Assembly (NCBI RefSeq): GCF_000003815.2
Contig: NC_049979.1
Coordinates: forward strand, 25,962,340-26,026,339
Length of the DNA: 64,000 bases
Direction: 5' to 3'
From: Branchiostoma floridae
Lineage: Eukaryota; Chordata; Leptocardii; Amphioxiformes; Branchiostomatidae
The position numbers and the translations under genes are program-made. How positions within the stretch are numbered: the first letter of the stretch is position 1; each line of letters opens with the position of its first letter. The notes beneath the pieces were generated by a model. That model did no database searches. It saw only the letters and a list, made by a program, of their open reading frames with translations, and was not told where the DNA came from. Below, in pieces: positions 25,201-37,000 of this stretch.

Positions 25201-27273
25201 TTTCTTGTAGCACATTTGCATCAATCAAAGGAAGAATATAAACAGCCTTTTAGAAGTCTACATTCTCTCCATTTTAAGGTTATTGCAAATACCATCCAGA
25301 CATCTCCAGGCCTAGTATGGTAGCCATGATGGTTTGCATCATCCCATTGAGACTGTTCGTGACTTTGACATGCTTGAAACTGTTTTTTTCTGTTTAGATG
25401 TACTTAGTCTAGTATTGATCTCTTCGAATTCTAGCAGCTGTCACTCGAACTGTCCGGCAATCACATCGAGTTGATGAGATTAAATTGTCTTTAAATAAGC
25501 CCAAATTCGTATTCTTATGAAACTGTCTGTACAGTTTAAAGGCAAGAATAAAATGCCCTACAAATGAATGGAATAGCCAAGTGTACAAACCATGTGCTTC
25601 CTTTTACTCAATATACATTGCCATACATTGTCACTGATGCAATTGTTGCGCAATAAACCATCTAACTATCTATAATATTTTCAGAAGATGAGATATATAT
25701 ATTAATAAGGTTGATAGTTCACTACTTTTGGTTGTGCAAGTAATTATATTTTGGTGCAAGTAATTTTTGACCCCCAAAAGTGTATTTTGAGCCCTGCTGT
25801 GAAAACAAATGTTTGATTAGTAACTTGGTGTACTGTATTTTCCCCTTGCAGACTCATAAACATATTGAAGAGCTACGGAAAGAGATCAATGCAGCCCGGC
25901 CCCAGTGTCCTGTCGGCCTGAACACCCTGGCCTTCCCCACTCGCAGTAGGACCACCAAGGTGACTGTAAGTCTCACAACATGTTCTTACTTCTTCTCAGG
26001 ACTATCTTACATTTCAAAGTACATTGTACCTACAAGACTTCTTTCATGTATGAATAATTTTTCTCAGTAATACATTTCTTTTGGCATAAAGCAATTTTAT
26101 CAGTGTTACTAAATTGATGTATAATCACTGAGTTGGTTTGGTTTCTGTTTATTGCCAGGAATTTCTGCATCTTTTCTTCTGTGCTTTTGTTCTCTCCCAC
26201 TTCTAAGCAATTGAGTGACTAACTCAGATGAGTAACTATAACAGTTGTATTCATTTGGTCATCCAGTATCCAGATGTTTTTTTCTTTAGTCTACTGTGAC
26301 TTTCTCACTGTAATTTGTGAGAATGTGACCATGATCATTAGAATTTTAGTTTTTAAAATACTTTGTTGGGTTGTGTGTGATAATGATGGTGTAATGTATT
26401 GTATAGAGTCTAAAAGCTGTCCCATAGGTAAGGCCACACCAATTTAATTTGTTGCTTCCCGGATTTCCCGACTCATTTGATTCCGATTTGGAAAAAAAAT
26501 TGTCACAGGAAAAATTATATAGGTTTTGCTATTGCAGACCTGTAAAAAACCCATTCCAGGGGCACATACTGCTGATAAACCAACCAGAGAGCTTCTTTGT
26601 GGTCACATGATCAGATCAGTGGTATCAAATCAAAGGAAGAGATTCTTTGGATAAATCATGCCATAAAAAGCTGAAAACTTGACTACTAACCTTGTTTTTT
26701 TGTGTTATATAACTATATAAGTTCACCCCAGACTTTTTGCAATTTTTTTTTTTGACTGCCCCAATATTTTTCTGAAAAAATCTGTGAAGCAACAGATTAG
26801 ATTGGTGTGGCCTAAGGCTTCTTTTTTGTGGTGTGGGAAGGGAGGGCTACTGCAGAAAGTAACACTAGATATCATAGACTTGAACAGGAAATCCTGTGTC
26901 TCCCTTTCAGGAGGAGAAAGAAAGACAGCCATATGTCTATCTCAACTGTGGACACGTTCACGGCCATCACTTATGGGGACAGAAGGAGAACGAAAACGGT
27001 GACCGAGAGTGTCCCATGTGCCGCACGGTCGGGCCGTACGTCCCCCTGTACATGGGGAACGAGCCCGCGTTCTACGTGGACTGTGGTCCCCCGACCCACG
27101 CGTTCTGTCCCTGTGGGCACGTGTGCTCGGAGCAGACGGCTCGCTACTGGGCGCAAGTACCACTGCCTCACGGAGTCCATGCATTCCACGCAGCCTGTCC
27201 CTTCTGTGCGACACAACTGACAGGAGAGCAGGGCTTCATCAAGCTCATATTCCAGAATGATATCGGGACGTAG
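16210..27273 (+). CDS. PELI: Pellino E3 ubiquitin-protein ligase (seven coding exons)
   Basis: Pellino proteins are E3 ligases that polyubiquitinate IRAK kinases and related partners in Toll and IL-1 receptor signalling in the cytosol. Joined exons are 16158-16289 (coding from the ATG at 16210), 16623-16752, 19759-19860, 20497-20694, 21665-21952, 25852-25965 and 26911-27273. They give about 424 residues, against 418 in human PELI1. The start is chosen because MSTEEN...KAQLKYGELVVLG matches the length and position of the PELI1 N-terminus. The FHA-like substrate-binding domain runs from about residue 20 to 270. The last exon holds the RING-like Cys/His domain with CGHVHGHH, CPMCRTVGPYVPL, CPCGHVC and CPFC. 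Two possible upstream first exons are in phase. The paralogue (PELI1, 2 or 3) cannot be assigned, as expected for a pre-duplication gene. Confidence 0.97.
16623..16752 (+). CDS. PELI: Pellino exon: start of FHA-like domain
   Basis: Encodes YNGSLPYGEKGRRKTRFTLF and ANGVKPSTHHIAKTPQ, colinear with PELI1. Donor AAG|GTAGGT. A GGGCACAACCC repeat begins only 17 bases after the donor. Confidence 0.95.
16770..17055. repeat. GGGCACAACCC repeat family, copy 2
   Basis: Ends TAAGGGCACAACCCGCTG and CAGCGGGTTGTGCCTTTTAG are inverted repeats. The interior is GC-rich with many TACGTGCC words, resembling 60791-61118 in inverted orientation in parts. Confidence 0.8.
17946..18159. mobile_element. TA-flanked MITE, CTGTAAATGCA / TTCGCGG family
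   Basis: Starts CTGTAATGTAAATGTATTCAAG and ends TTTCTGCATTTACA. The interior holds the family words GGGATTTAATTTCGTGG, GTGGTTTTAAGTTCGC and CACTATAGTATCTTACTGCCATGG. Slightly degraded at both ends. Confidence 0.75.
18160..18999. other. Pellino intron, nothing recognised
   Basis: Unique-looking sequence without splice-consistent exons. Confidence 0.4.
19000..19345 (+). mobile_element. 3' end of a non-LTR (CR1/L2/Jockey-like) retrotransposon
   Basis: A frame ends FKSALKTHLINHTSPL followed by a stop, the typical C-terminus of reverse-transcriptase ORFs in these clades. Downstream are an AT-rich tail, a GGGCTTAGTATAAGCC hairpin, a pyrimidine stretch and an AATAAATAAA-type end. 5'-truncated. Confidence 0.5.
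19425..19735. mobile_element. MITE, CAGGGCTCRAAAT family (TGCAGGTA-rich), copy 2
   Basis: Starts CAGGGCTCAAAATCC. The right end is degraded (GGTATTTCAAACCATG in place of TATTTCGAGCCCTG). It lies just 5' of the next Pellino exon. Confidence 0.8.
19759..19860 (+). CDS. PELI: Pellino exon
   Basis: Encodes IVADKSHHSVSYTLSRNQTV and VVEYVRDEDTDMFQ, colinear with the PELI1 FHA-like domain. Acceptor acttgcag, donor CAG|GTGAGG. Confidence 0.95.
20497..20694 (+). CDS. PELI: Pellino exon
   Basis: Encodes IGRSTEPPIDFVVIDTVPG and then QQSTISRFACRIVVERNP, ending AAGFDSSNNIFLG. This is a highly conserved core of the FHA-like domain. Length is 66 codons, phase 0 at both ends. Confidence 0.96.
21299..21376. 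mobile_element. Half copy of the TA-flanked TTCGCGG MITE
   Basis: Contains AAAACCACTGCGAACA, TTTATTCCCCGTGAACTTAA and the end ATGCATTTACTGTA. Only the right half remains. Confidence 0.6.
21665..21952 (+). CDS. PELI: Pellino exon
   Basis: Encodes ERATKWKRPDSSMDGLTTNG, VSVCGGIYSLRETRP and DGTLIDLCGATLLWRSSAGL, closing the FHA-like domain. Length is 96 codons, phase 0 at both ends, donor CCG|GTAAGA. Confidence 0.96.
22060..22212 (-). mobile_element. Truncated hAT-like MITE, TAGGGCTGGGTA family, copy D (inverted)
   Basis: Matches the left third of copies A and B in reverse: AAGCGCCAAAACGTATGAAT, GGTCCAACATCCGGTCCACC, CAATAAGAAAAAACGGTTTT and TACCGGTAC. Outer terminus and the other half are missing. 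Confidence 0.8.
22213..23639. other. Pellino intron, nothing recognised
   Basis: AT-rich sequence with short direct repeats near 22280-22340 (AGCTGTGACAACAAATATGAAT and variants). A tRNA-type B-box-like word, GGGTTCGAGTCCAG, occurs near 23363 without a matching A box. Confidence 0.4.
23640..23875 (+). mobile_element. Possible LINE 3' tail
   Basis: Layout resembles the tail at 19200-19345: a GTATAAGCC word, a pyrimidine-rich TTTTTCTCTCCCC stretch, then AATAAAATCAATAAAAAAAA. No coding part remains. Confidence 0.4.
23876..25851. other. Pellino intron, nothing recognised
   Basis: No exon or named repeat found. Confidence 0.4.
25852..25965 (+). CDS. PELI: Pellino exon
   Basis: Encodes EELRKEINAARPQCPVGLNT and then LAFPTRSRTTKVT. 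Two donors are possible: ACT|GTAAGT at 25966 or AAG|GTGACT at 25960, differing by two codons and both phase 0. The GTAAGT site is stronger. Confidence 0.93.
26911..27273 (+). CDS. PELI: Pellino last exon: RING-like domain and stop
   Basis: Encodes the RING-like Cys/His domain (CGHVHGHH, ECPMCRTVGPYVPLY, CGPPTHAFCPCGHVC, HAACPFCATQL) and ends GFIKLIFQNDIGT with TAG at 27271-27273. All zinc-ligand positions that I can compare with PELI1 are present. Confidence 0.97.
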   Translation, partial: EEKERQPYVYLNCGHVHGHHLWGQKENENGDRECPMCRTVGPYVPLYMGNEPAFYVDCGPPTHAFCPCGHVCSEQTARYWAQVPLPHGVHAFHAACPFCATQLTGEQGFIKLIFQNDIGT

Positions 27274-28170
27274 TTAGAGCCCTGTAGGTAGGCAAGTTGG
27301 ATTCCCCCGGGTAGATTAGTTAGGATCAATTTAAAAACTTAAGACCAACCCAAGAGGCAGGTTGTGTTCACTGTTACACCAGTCCAGTTAAAGAGGAGAG
27401 AAAGAAACGCCACTCGAGCACTACTGTAATGTTGCCCTTCAGCGTCGTGGAAGTTCCAGCTTAAAAAGGACTTTCAAAGGGCTAACAAGACATTCGTATG
27501 AGTAGGATGGTAATGTAGTCGGCTACTGGAAAAGCTGCCAATGCCTCCCTTCAGTAGAGTGTCATGTTTCGCTGCAGCTGTAACAGAAAGAGCAAACCAA
27601 ACCTTGCTGTCCACACTGGCATTGCAATGGTCTACGCAAGATTGCAGTTCTGTTCAATATCCTTTCAAGATCGTACAACAATTTTCCGGAGATGACTTTT
27701 GTTAATTTGTAGTGCCAGAGTGAATATCAGGGTCATAGCAAAGACAAGAAGAATTTGCTGATTCAAAATAGTATTGTCACATTTTGATGTGAAATGTGTA
27801 CTACCAGTTGTCCTTGTTTCTCACAATTTTCTCCGTTTTAAGTGCTAAAGTGGCAACAACATTATGCATGGTGGCGGAAAAATTTCCATTTTTTATCAAT
27901 TGATTAATCAATGAATTAACTGACAAATGATTATTATATTTATTAAGTTCATGAACATTATTTTGATACATTTTTTCAACACTTAAGTAAATTATGTATA
28001 TGAACACCTTAAAAATACACAGAATATGCCTAGACCATGTGCTTATGGTGATGACTCTGAAATCGGGGCCATACCAGGATAACATGAACACTAATGTAAA
28101 AGTTAAAGAAAAGCTAAACTTAAAATCGAAAAGTCGACATACTACGCAAAATAAAAGTTTGCTGACGGCT
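27274..28170 (+). other. Probable Pellino 3' UTR
   Basis: Follows the stop codon. An AATAAA at about 28150 is a plausible poly(A) signal. The end is not certain. Confidence 0.45.
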
Positions 28171-28325
28171 ATTTGACTGACTGATAACATTTTGTGACTC
28201 CAGGACGTGACATGTCCCCATCAGTTATGATATTGGAGCTGGCTTTTCGTACCTTGGAAACATCCACTATTTCTTCTAATTCATCAGAATCCATACTCGG
28301 GAAAGCCAGCTTGCCGTATATATAG

Positions 28326-28427
28326 AATACAACACGGTGTATTCCGTATCACCCAAGGTATCAGCCCGACCCGCGGTGCTGTCTACCTACATATTACATG
28401 TACATACGGAATACACTGTGTTGTATT
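28326..28427. repeat. Short inverted-repeat element (AATACAACACGGTGTATTCC)
   Basis: The first and last 24 bases are inverted copies with a single mismatch. About 50 bases lie between, with a TACATGTA palindrome near the right arm. Words such as GTGTGATAC recur at 28608-28640, so a larger element may be present. Confidence 0.7.
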
Positions 28428-31400
28428 TTACTTATGTCATACCCACCTGAGAAAACCCATTTTTTAATGCGAAATGCGCCAGAAATGGAACAAATTTGGT
28501 GCCCTCGAACAAAAAAGTGTTGCAACAGCAATGTTCCAACGTCCGAATCAGGTATTCGAATTGCCAACCGGCCCGCTCGAAACAGTGCGATTTATTCGAA
28601 TGGAGCCTGTGTGATACACCTTTCGAACCTGTGTGATACGGAAGCGTACTGCCCGGTCCGGAACACCCGTATCGAACGTATTCGCGTCACAGGTATGACA
28701 TAATCGGAACTGATTGGGACATGTTTATACCTGAATCCTGACGGACTTACGTAAAACAAGTGAGGGCTTGAGTGATATATTTTGCATGGCATAGTTGGCT
28801 TTTCAATTTTAAGTTAAGCCTTTCTGGAACATAGTACCAATATTGTCTTCAATTCATTGTATTATGGCAAATGTGTGTTTTTTTAATTTAATTTTGTGTA
28901 TAGTATGTATTTGGCATACCAGCTTGCTACCTCAGTGACAGATATGTCAATACTGTCTTTCCATTTTTCACAAATTGGGTCGTGTACAAATGTAGGTATA
29001 TTTCCTTCGTAATTACAGGAAAACTTAAGTACAACATAGACAACAGCACAGTATTACCATCCATGGTTATGCCACAGTTAAGTTATTTTGACTTCTGCAA
29101 CAGAAAAAGTTGGAGTGATATTTTGGTGATAACATTACTTTTGTACCATACACGCTAGCACCACATGTGGTAATGGACACGGATTCTGCAAAAAGTTATT
29201 TTACTATGGACATGGTTCCAATCAATCATAAGCTAGAAAGGTCATTTTTATATCATATTCACTGAATGCAAAAGTTCTTAAACTCAAGTTTGATCAATCA
29301 TATCTCCATTTTCACCTTATCAATTATTGTTTCGCACTAATATATCCTTGGAAAGCTATAACCATTTGCAATGATACCGAATGTGTGGTCGTAACAAAGC
29401 AAAATACAAATTTTCCAAATGTTATTATAAAATCATGATGGTAAATCTTTAAAGAATGTGGTCAATGGAAATTTCAGCACTTTTTTTTGAAAACCTACTC
29501 ACATCTAAGTAGTACTTAATCCATGATGTACAATCAAAACAAATGGCGTACCATTTTAAGGTGCAATAAATTAGCTTTCCATGATATAGAATACAAATGG
29601 AATCGATAAGGCAGTAAACGGAGAAGTGATTGATTAAAATCAAGTTTTGGAACTTTTTGTGTTGAGTGTATGCCACTGCCATCTTTTGGTTTTCTCATTT
29701 CAGATCTTCTTCCACAGCGGACACTTCATTGATTTATAACAGTGTTTATAGATTTCTAGGACATGTTGTATCATTCCAGTGACTCCCAGCTAAAAGCGTC
29801 CCACCAACAATGTTGTACTTTCTTATTGGTTAAACTTGTCTGTGGTCTTCCAGGCTGTGATCAAGTTCACATCATGAAACTCGCTGGAATATCACCAGTT
29901 TCGAGTCCACAATGCCCTGTCTTGCCAGACCATCTTTTTTTAGACTGTTGCATTATGCTTTTTTTTGGTTATATGGTATGATATATACCTCAGGGGTGGA
30001 TCCATTTTAGTTATTTAACTCTATTTAAAAAAAAATTAACTTAATCACAAGCAACTGCCATTATGCATAACATTTACAGAATTGCAAGAAGAGTCCTTTT
30101 CCTTGTTAATCTTCAGACACCATTCCATTTCAAGTATTGGCTTCATGTTATATTGGACAGAACTCAATGTACAGCAAACAGGCATTTCTATTGCAAACGC
30201 ACTGGGGGTAATGTAGGAAACACATCAAAATACATGTACATTGGCTTTTCAAGCCACAGTTTGTACAGTTACATTTTTTGTAAGCCTGTTTTATGCAAAA
30301 ATCATAGTTTTATCCCAATTGAACTCAAATTTCCTTCAAAAATCATTTCAGCCAATGCATGAAATTGTGCAAGAGTTGTGGATGAACTATAAAGCTCAAT
30401 TCATTATTTACACAACGAGGCTGTGTACTTTTATAATAACTCCAACCACTTTCTGGAGACATTTCCAAAGCAGTCTTAGTAATCAAAAACCTTTTCCCAT
30501 CATCTAAGCTCTAAAGTTTTTCTGTGGAACAGATTTAAGTCATCTGCACTGAATGCTGTTCATGAACTAACTAGTGATGTCTGCAATTTGGATAACGTCA
30601 TCATAATCTAATGGGAAATAGAAACAAAGATGGCCGGTCCAGCTCCCAGTTGTAAATATGACAAACAGTCCTACCAATACATACCTGTAAGGCACACTTG
30701 CTGTTAATGTGTAATGTTGCTGCAATGTGAGATCTCCTGTATAACTTCCACAGAGAAAATGCATTTTTTGTACCAAGTGTCCGACGCACTAACTGTACAG
30801 TGACTTCCATCATACTAAGTGCAACTGCAAAATGTACTGCTCTCAATTTTTTTATCTATTATATATATATATGCCCTCTGTGGTAAGTTTTATTTTCTAA
30901 GACCGAACTTGGGTATTGTAAAACATTGTAAATACATTGTTTCTGTGTGAGTCCCAAGTGTATGGCCGTCCTCTAAGATCCCTACTACAGAAAGACAAAT
31001 TTGGTCAGTGAATGGAGGTTTGTTTCTGGAGGCTGTGTACAGGGCTTTGCATGGCAGACGATACAATATTACTTAATACAGTCATCAGTACACTCCAGAA
31101 TATTACCGAAAGGCCGCTAGCTGTATAGTTACTATTTTTGGATAGCGAGTTACATTGGTTAGGATGCCATGTGGCTCCTATTGCTTACCATTGAAGGCTG
31201 TTATACGTTTTGCTTCAAAGATTGGCTGGCGCTCTCCATGGCAGCAAAGAAATGCTACCAGAAACAACAACTGTACAATAGTCATCTTTAAACCCAAGAT
31301 CTTGATGGAAAAAGCCAACTGGATTGTGTAATTGGAAAGTCTGGGAGAATAGAACAGTATCTGTGTCTTCCTGCCCACACGATTATCTGTGTACATGTAA

Positions 31401-33189
31401 GTACAACAAGTAGCACTAGGCTAGAGTATATGGTGACATGTAGAGGTCAAGTACTTAGGATTGTAACTAACTTGTCACTGTAGAATAAAAGGAACAAAAC
31501 AGTGTACCAAATGTCTTCTGAATTGTTGATTGTAAGTTGAGGCTTTGTCATATTTGTTGTAGAAAATGTTTTGTAGGTTTTTCAGACCTCCAGGTCACAC
31601 CAATTTTATTTGTTGTTTCTCGGATTTTTTTCAGAAAAAAATTGGGTTGGTCAGTCGAAAAATTAGTAAAAAAAAAACTTTTGCAAAAAGTCGGGGGTAG
31701 GAGAGATCGAGGGGCTCGAAGTCGAAGTCCAAAGTTTGAAGAAAAATTATAAACGAGAGAAAGGAGATTTTGTCAACATGAGGTGTGGCCATTAATTTGA
31801 ATTTTTTTTTTCAAATCAGAAAAAGTATGGTTGGTAAGGCCACAGTAAGTAAATTTTATGGATGACATCTGCACGCTCATTAATTTTCGCCTGATTTCAG
31901 AAAAAAAAACAAGAATTTTTTTCCTTCTTCGGAGACGGTCAACATGACAAGCAAGTATTAAAGTGGGAAAGTATTTTATGTTGGAGCCTAATGCTTGTAC
32001 TTGTAGAAGTAACATTAGCGAGGTAGCCCTGACTGTAGTTATAGAAGTGAAACCAGCTGGATAGTTTGAAAAGTGGCACTACTATGGAAGTCGTGAGTGT
32101 AGATGCCAACTTGGTAAGTGATACCAGTCTACCACACTAGTGTCACTTTTACTACACTAGTTCACTTCTTGAATACAGGAATGAATGATTTGTCATCAGC
32201 ACTACCATGTTTTGTCACTTAAACTTTTCTTTATACAACATTTATGGTGTCTATTTTGAAAATGTAGCCATCTTGCTTTTTTTACCCATCTTGTTTTTTT
32301 TCGCCCTATCTCACTATTTTTGCCGTCTGCAGAGGATGTCGTCCATAAAATTTACTTGCTGTGGCCTAAATCCGAGAAACAAGAAATAAAATTGGTGTGG
32401 CCCCAGCTTTGATCATGGAGAGATCACTGTCGATGGGTCAAGAATAAGAAAAAAATGACACAATATTAACTGATGCTGGTGTTAAACGCCAGTCCTGATT
32501 ATTTTTATTGCTAGGAACCATACACACAGAATGCCCCATTGTATACAGATCAGATCACCAACGCCAAACACAACAAGTTACAAACAGTGCTCAGAAGTCT
32601 CCTGCTCTTTATAAAACAGAGCTTTTGGTGTGTGCAATATAATGTAGTCCTTCACATAATAAACTATTAAAATTTAACCTATAGAGAAGTCACCATGATT
32701 ATGCACTACATGTATTGAAGTTGGAAATCTGTTTCACAGATTCTCCTCAGTTTTAGTTTCCAATACTGGTGCATGAAAGAAAAAACAAAGACCAGTTAAA
32801 GCCTACCTCCTAAGGCAATGTTGATACGATTACATACATGGTTGACATCTGTGCTTGCATTAATTTTTCCCAAGAAATTCCAAAAGGTTTCGACCAAAGT
32901 CCATACTCTTAAAAAGCAGCTGTAAGATGATGACTAAATACATATCGTAAATTGTCATAATGTAAAACAAGTTGTAGAATGTCAAAGTCATTTCCAAAGT
33001 CAACGAAAACGATGTGGAAGAGCCAAAATATAGTTGAACCTACAGGTACAGAACAGCATCTGTTAGCAGCGCCACCTATGCTGCAGTGTAATTTGAACCA
33101 ATCAGAATTGCCCTGAGGAAGGTGACAGACGCTCACCAAAATGCTGGTGGAATGAAACGGGTTATTCAGCAACCAACCTGATGAAACTA
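28428..33189. other. Intergenic between Pellino and DPP3
   Basis: No exon recognised on either strand. Near 31590-31860 and 32270-32400 there are related words (TGGCCTTACC / GTGGCCTAA, AAATTTACTTGCTGTGGCC) that suggest a dispersed repeat in both orientations. Confidence 0.4.
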
Positions 33190-33308
33190 TAGCCTGGTAT
33201 CCAGCCGTGATATAGCTCCCGAGTCTCTTCTACCCTCTTTGTAATTGCAAAGAGGAGAGAAGAGACTCGGGAGCTATATTACGGCTGGATACCAGGCTAA
33301 TGAAACTA
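33181..33308. mobile_element. Foldback MITE with flanking duplication ATGAAACTA
   Basis: The element 33190-33299 (110 bp) is nearly all inverted repeat: TAGCCTGGTATCCAGCCGTG... and its reverse, meeting at a short CTTTGTAATTGCAAAG loop. The direct duplication ATGAAACTA (9 bp as drawn) is perfect on both sides. Confidence 0.9.
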
Positions 33309-33485
33309 TTCACGGATGATGAATCTCATCATCATCATCGGTCTGCTGCAGATGAATCTATTGTTCGGTATATCATACTCATAGTGTGTTTATTCATTTG
33401 GTAAACCTTCCTGACTACATAGATTTCTTACTGAGGGCTGCTGCCTTTTTTTGCCAATTTTCTTTCCTTACATCAGTTCCATATG

Positions 33486-33863
33486 ATCCCATACAGGGTT
33501 GTAGCCAGCCTGAAATCATTGTCCGTCTCCTTGATTTTGAATCGTATCGAGCGTCCTAGATGTCTTTGGGTGGTTTTGGGTCATGCACCCCCGGAAAATT
33601 TTAAAATCTAGACCCTCTCAGCCTCTGAAATACTATTTCCTGCATTTTTGAGGTGCAAATTTTGCTGGTAGACTAAGCTGTTCAATGGAATCTGTTTTGG
33701 TGAAAAATTACACAAGGGAGACAGTTTTATATAATTATCTTTATCTTTATGATGATTTTTGTCCGTCACAGAGGACGGAATGGGCAATTTTTTCCCCGTC
33801 CCCAGCTGCAAAATTCCGTTAAAGGACGGAAAGACAGGTGCTGGCTACAACCCTGATCCCATA
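33486..33863. mobile_element. hAT-like MITE, CAGGGTTGTAGCCAGC family, copy 1
   Basis: The element 33494-33855 starts CAGGGTTGTAGCCAGCCTG and ends GCTGGCTACAACCCTG. It has a perfect 8-bp duplication ATCCCATA at 33486-33493 and 33856-33863. It lies 54 bases beyond the DPP3 stop codon, so it may be transcribed in the DPP3 3' UTR. Confidence 0.92.
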
Positions 33864-33909
33864 TATAATCAAATCAACAAATTGGCCTAACTTGGTTTCA
33901 AACTGGACT

Positions 33910-34049
33910 CTAGCTAAAGTAGGGCCTGTCTTTCTCCCATAACTCTGCCACAATCTGCTCCACTCCTGCCTCCTTTGGGAAACGGTCAGCAAAGGACTGC
34001 ACCAGGCCTGCTGTGGTAGCCTCGTATTCCTGCATCTCAACCTTGTTGT
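33910..34049 (-). CDS. DPP3: DPP3 exon 17 (C-terminus)
   Basis: Encodes [37 protein letters not shown] and ends KDRPYFS with TAG at 33910-33912. The tail is shorter than the human one, which accounts for most of the length difference. Confidence 0.95.
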
Positions 34050-37000
34050 CTGCATCAACAACACAAAACAAGAAATGCATTTAAAAACTAGAAACTATAA
34101 GAAAGGTAATATTTGCAAGCAAATACAGAATGTTATCTTCACATGTTGTAGTCTAACACTGGCAACTGTTTTGTTCATTCTTATTTGAACACATTTCTAA
34201 ATGTAGTGACTCGAGCCCCTCTAGATCTGACATTTGCTACATTATGTAACCGAACACCACACGGTGCCTGCTACTTTACCGGTTACCATGGTGACAGCCA
34301 TCTGGTCCATGTCGTTGACCTTATTTGTGCGGAGAAGAAGAAGAAACAAAGCAAAAACAATATGTTCCCTTCTGTGAAGGTAACATAAAAAGCTGACAAC
34401 ACAGCCTCAAATGATGATGAGATCTACGAGAATGAACTGGTGGGAGAGAGTAGTTTGTGAATGACTGAAAGTGCACAGTGTGGTACCACTCCAGACCTGT
34501 TCTTGAATCGCGCAATGATTGATGGAAGCAAAAGCGCCCTCAAGCGATTCATTGCTTCTTTGCAGGACTATCCAGAAGGCTGGGTGGCAATCTCTCAACC
34601 TAAGACTGGCCTATAACAGGGCTCGAAATTCATTTTTGGGATTAGGTGCACTAGTACTGGTGCACCCAGCTTAGAAAATTGGGTGCACCAAAAATGTTTG
34701 GGTGCACCACTTATATTTAAGTAGAATGTCAGAAAAATATAATAACAAAACTTAGTTACAAGCTATCAAATTCTTAAACAAGTACCATGAAAGACATTTT
34801 TATTATCTTTCTAATACTTAGATGTCAAGAATATGATGTATACTAGTATACTTGATATCTTTACATACATAAAGCTAAGAAAATGTTTGGGTGCACCATG
34901 TGCACCCACTGAAAAAAATTGGGTGCACAGTTCCAATTTTGGGTGCACCTGGGTGCACATGCACCCAGTATTTCGAGCCCTGCCTATAAGTAGTGGTTTG
35001 GGTAACGAACACATCCTCTATCTATCTATCTATCGGTCGGCCGCGAGGCGGGCGACTGCAAGTCTCCATTGTTTCTCTATCAATCCTCTATCAATGTGAA
35101 AGATCTGTCACAAACACTCCTCAAAATGATGCTGAAAGGAAGCTAAATGAAAATTACTCCAATATGGAAGCCACATGGCTTAAAAAAGTGTTGCATTCTA
35201 TTATCAATATTAGGGTACCTAGTTTCAATAATGCAAATCAAAACTAGTGATACAACACGCTTTTATTGCCAAATACCACATGTACTCTGGCACCCGCAAC
35301 ATTAGACAAAGGATTGGCATTTGAATATTGCACACATAAGATGTTGGCAAGAGCTCTGATTGGCTCTGAGTCACACGGCTGTGTAACATGTTTGAACATT
35401 AACATTTGAAAGTTTGATCAATGTTACAATGCTTTAGAATTATGAAGGACGTAACTAGGAATCGACTCAGTGCCACAAGTATGCCAACTCCAGTGGTACA
35501 AATGTATGAACACATTGAACAAGACGGTGGCTGCATCAACACCATCTTCGAGTTGCAGTTACCTGGCAAAAGAGGTCATGTCTTTTGATAGACCAAGGAA
35601 ATTTTGAAGGAGTGTGTTTAAAGAAGAATTGTAAACGTGTGCTGCCATTCTAGTGTGAACCTGCTGGACAGATCTGCTTGGAAGCATGGTGTGAAGACCA
35701 GCCAACTGCTGCCCACTTGTGTCAGGGACCCATGCAGCTGTATACTGTAAATGCAGAAACTTTTGCGGTGGTTTATTGTTCACGGTGGCCGCTTCACCGC
35801 AAACTTGAAACCACCGCGAACAATTTTCCATGGCAGTAAGAGACTACAGTGCATGGTGCTACCACGAACTTAAAATCACTGCGAAAAGTAATTTTTCCCG
35901 CTACCACGAAATTAAATCCCAGTGAACTTAAATGCTTTTACAGTTATCAAATACTAGTCATTAAAGGAACATTTCAATTAGCCTGGATGAGTGTTTTTAG
36001 CTTTAGTAGTACACTTAGTCTTTTTCGATGGCACAGAAGAGATCAGAGATGCATGATGGTAAAAAAAAAACAAATGGTGATAAACACCAATAAAAGTAAA
36101 CCTACCCTTCACAGTTGTGTTGACCTGGACTAACATCCTCCTTGGTTGTTTACGAGCCAGGACGATGTCCCTGAGAGTCAGCCACTTGTGGGTTCCCTCC
36201 TCACTAACTGCAGAGTACTTGTCATACAGCGCCTTACCAGAGGGGTAGTCGGCAGTGGACTTGTAGACCTGTAGTACACAAGTATCAAAGTTCATGAATC
36301 CTATGTTTGTGTATAGCAGGGCTCTAGCCAGCTCAATTTTTTTTCCGTCAGCCAATTCCCATTGCCGCAAAAACACTATTCCAGGAGTTAGAGAGACTGA
36401 ACTGAGACCTTGAAAAACATTTTTTTGATGAGATTATTGTATGCGAAAGGACACCGACACACTTCGTCAACAATAATAACAATAGCAAAACAAACAGTGT
36501 GTGGCTTTTATGGCCGTGGACGGCATCCCCAAGCCGCCTGTAGCTTCCACGAAGGATTTTTGTCCGTCAAGGTTGACGGATTGGTTTTAAAATTTTTCCG
36601 TCACACGCAGCAAATTTCTGTCAATTGAAGGAAAAATTGACGCTGGCTAGAGCCCTGGTGTATAGTGTAAATGTAGAAATGTTCGCAGTGTTTGTGGTGA
36701 TCACTTCTCTGCAAACTCAAAACTACCACGGACATTTTTGTTCTATCTTCTTTCCCATCCTACATTGTATGCCTTTGGCTACACGCTACATGTAAATGTA
36801 CACGTTCATGTCGCACTATACATTGTAAAGTATTATGATGTTCCGGTGTCACCTGTTATGGTGAAGACCCAGGAATATATTGAAGGCACAATTGAAAACA
36901 GACACGATCTTTGCATGCTGAATTACAGTTGATCGTGCCAGTACTGAAACATATTCAGAATGATTATATTCCTGGCAAGAACCAAGGAGGTTAAAAAAAA

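Noticed and set aside
26942-27214. Long open frames antisense and in other frames over the last Pellino exon
   Set aside because: Shadows of a GC-rich coding exon; no homology and wrong codon character.
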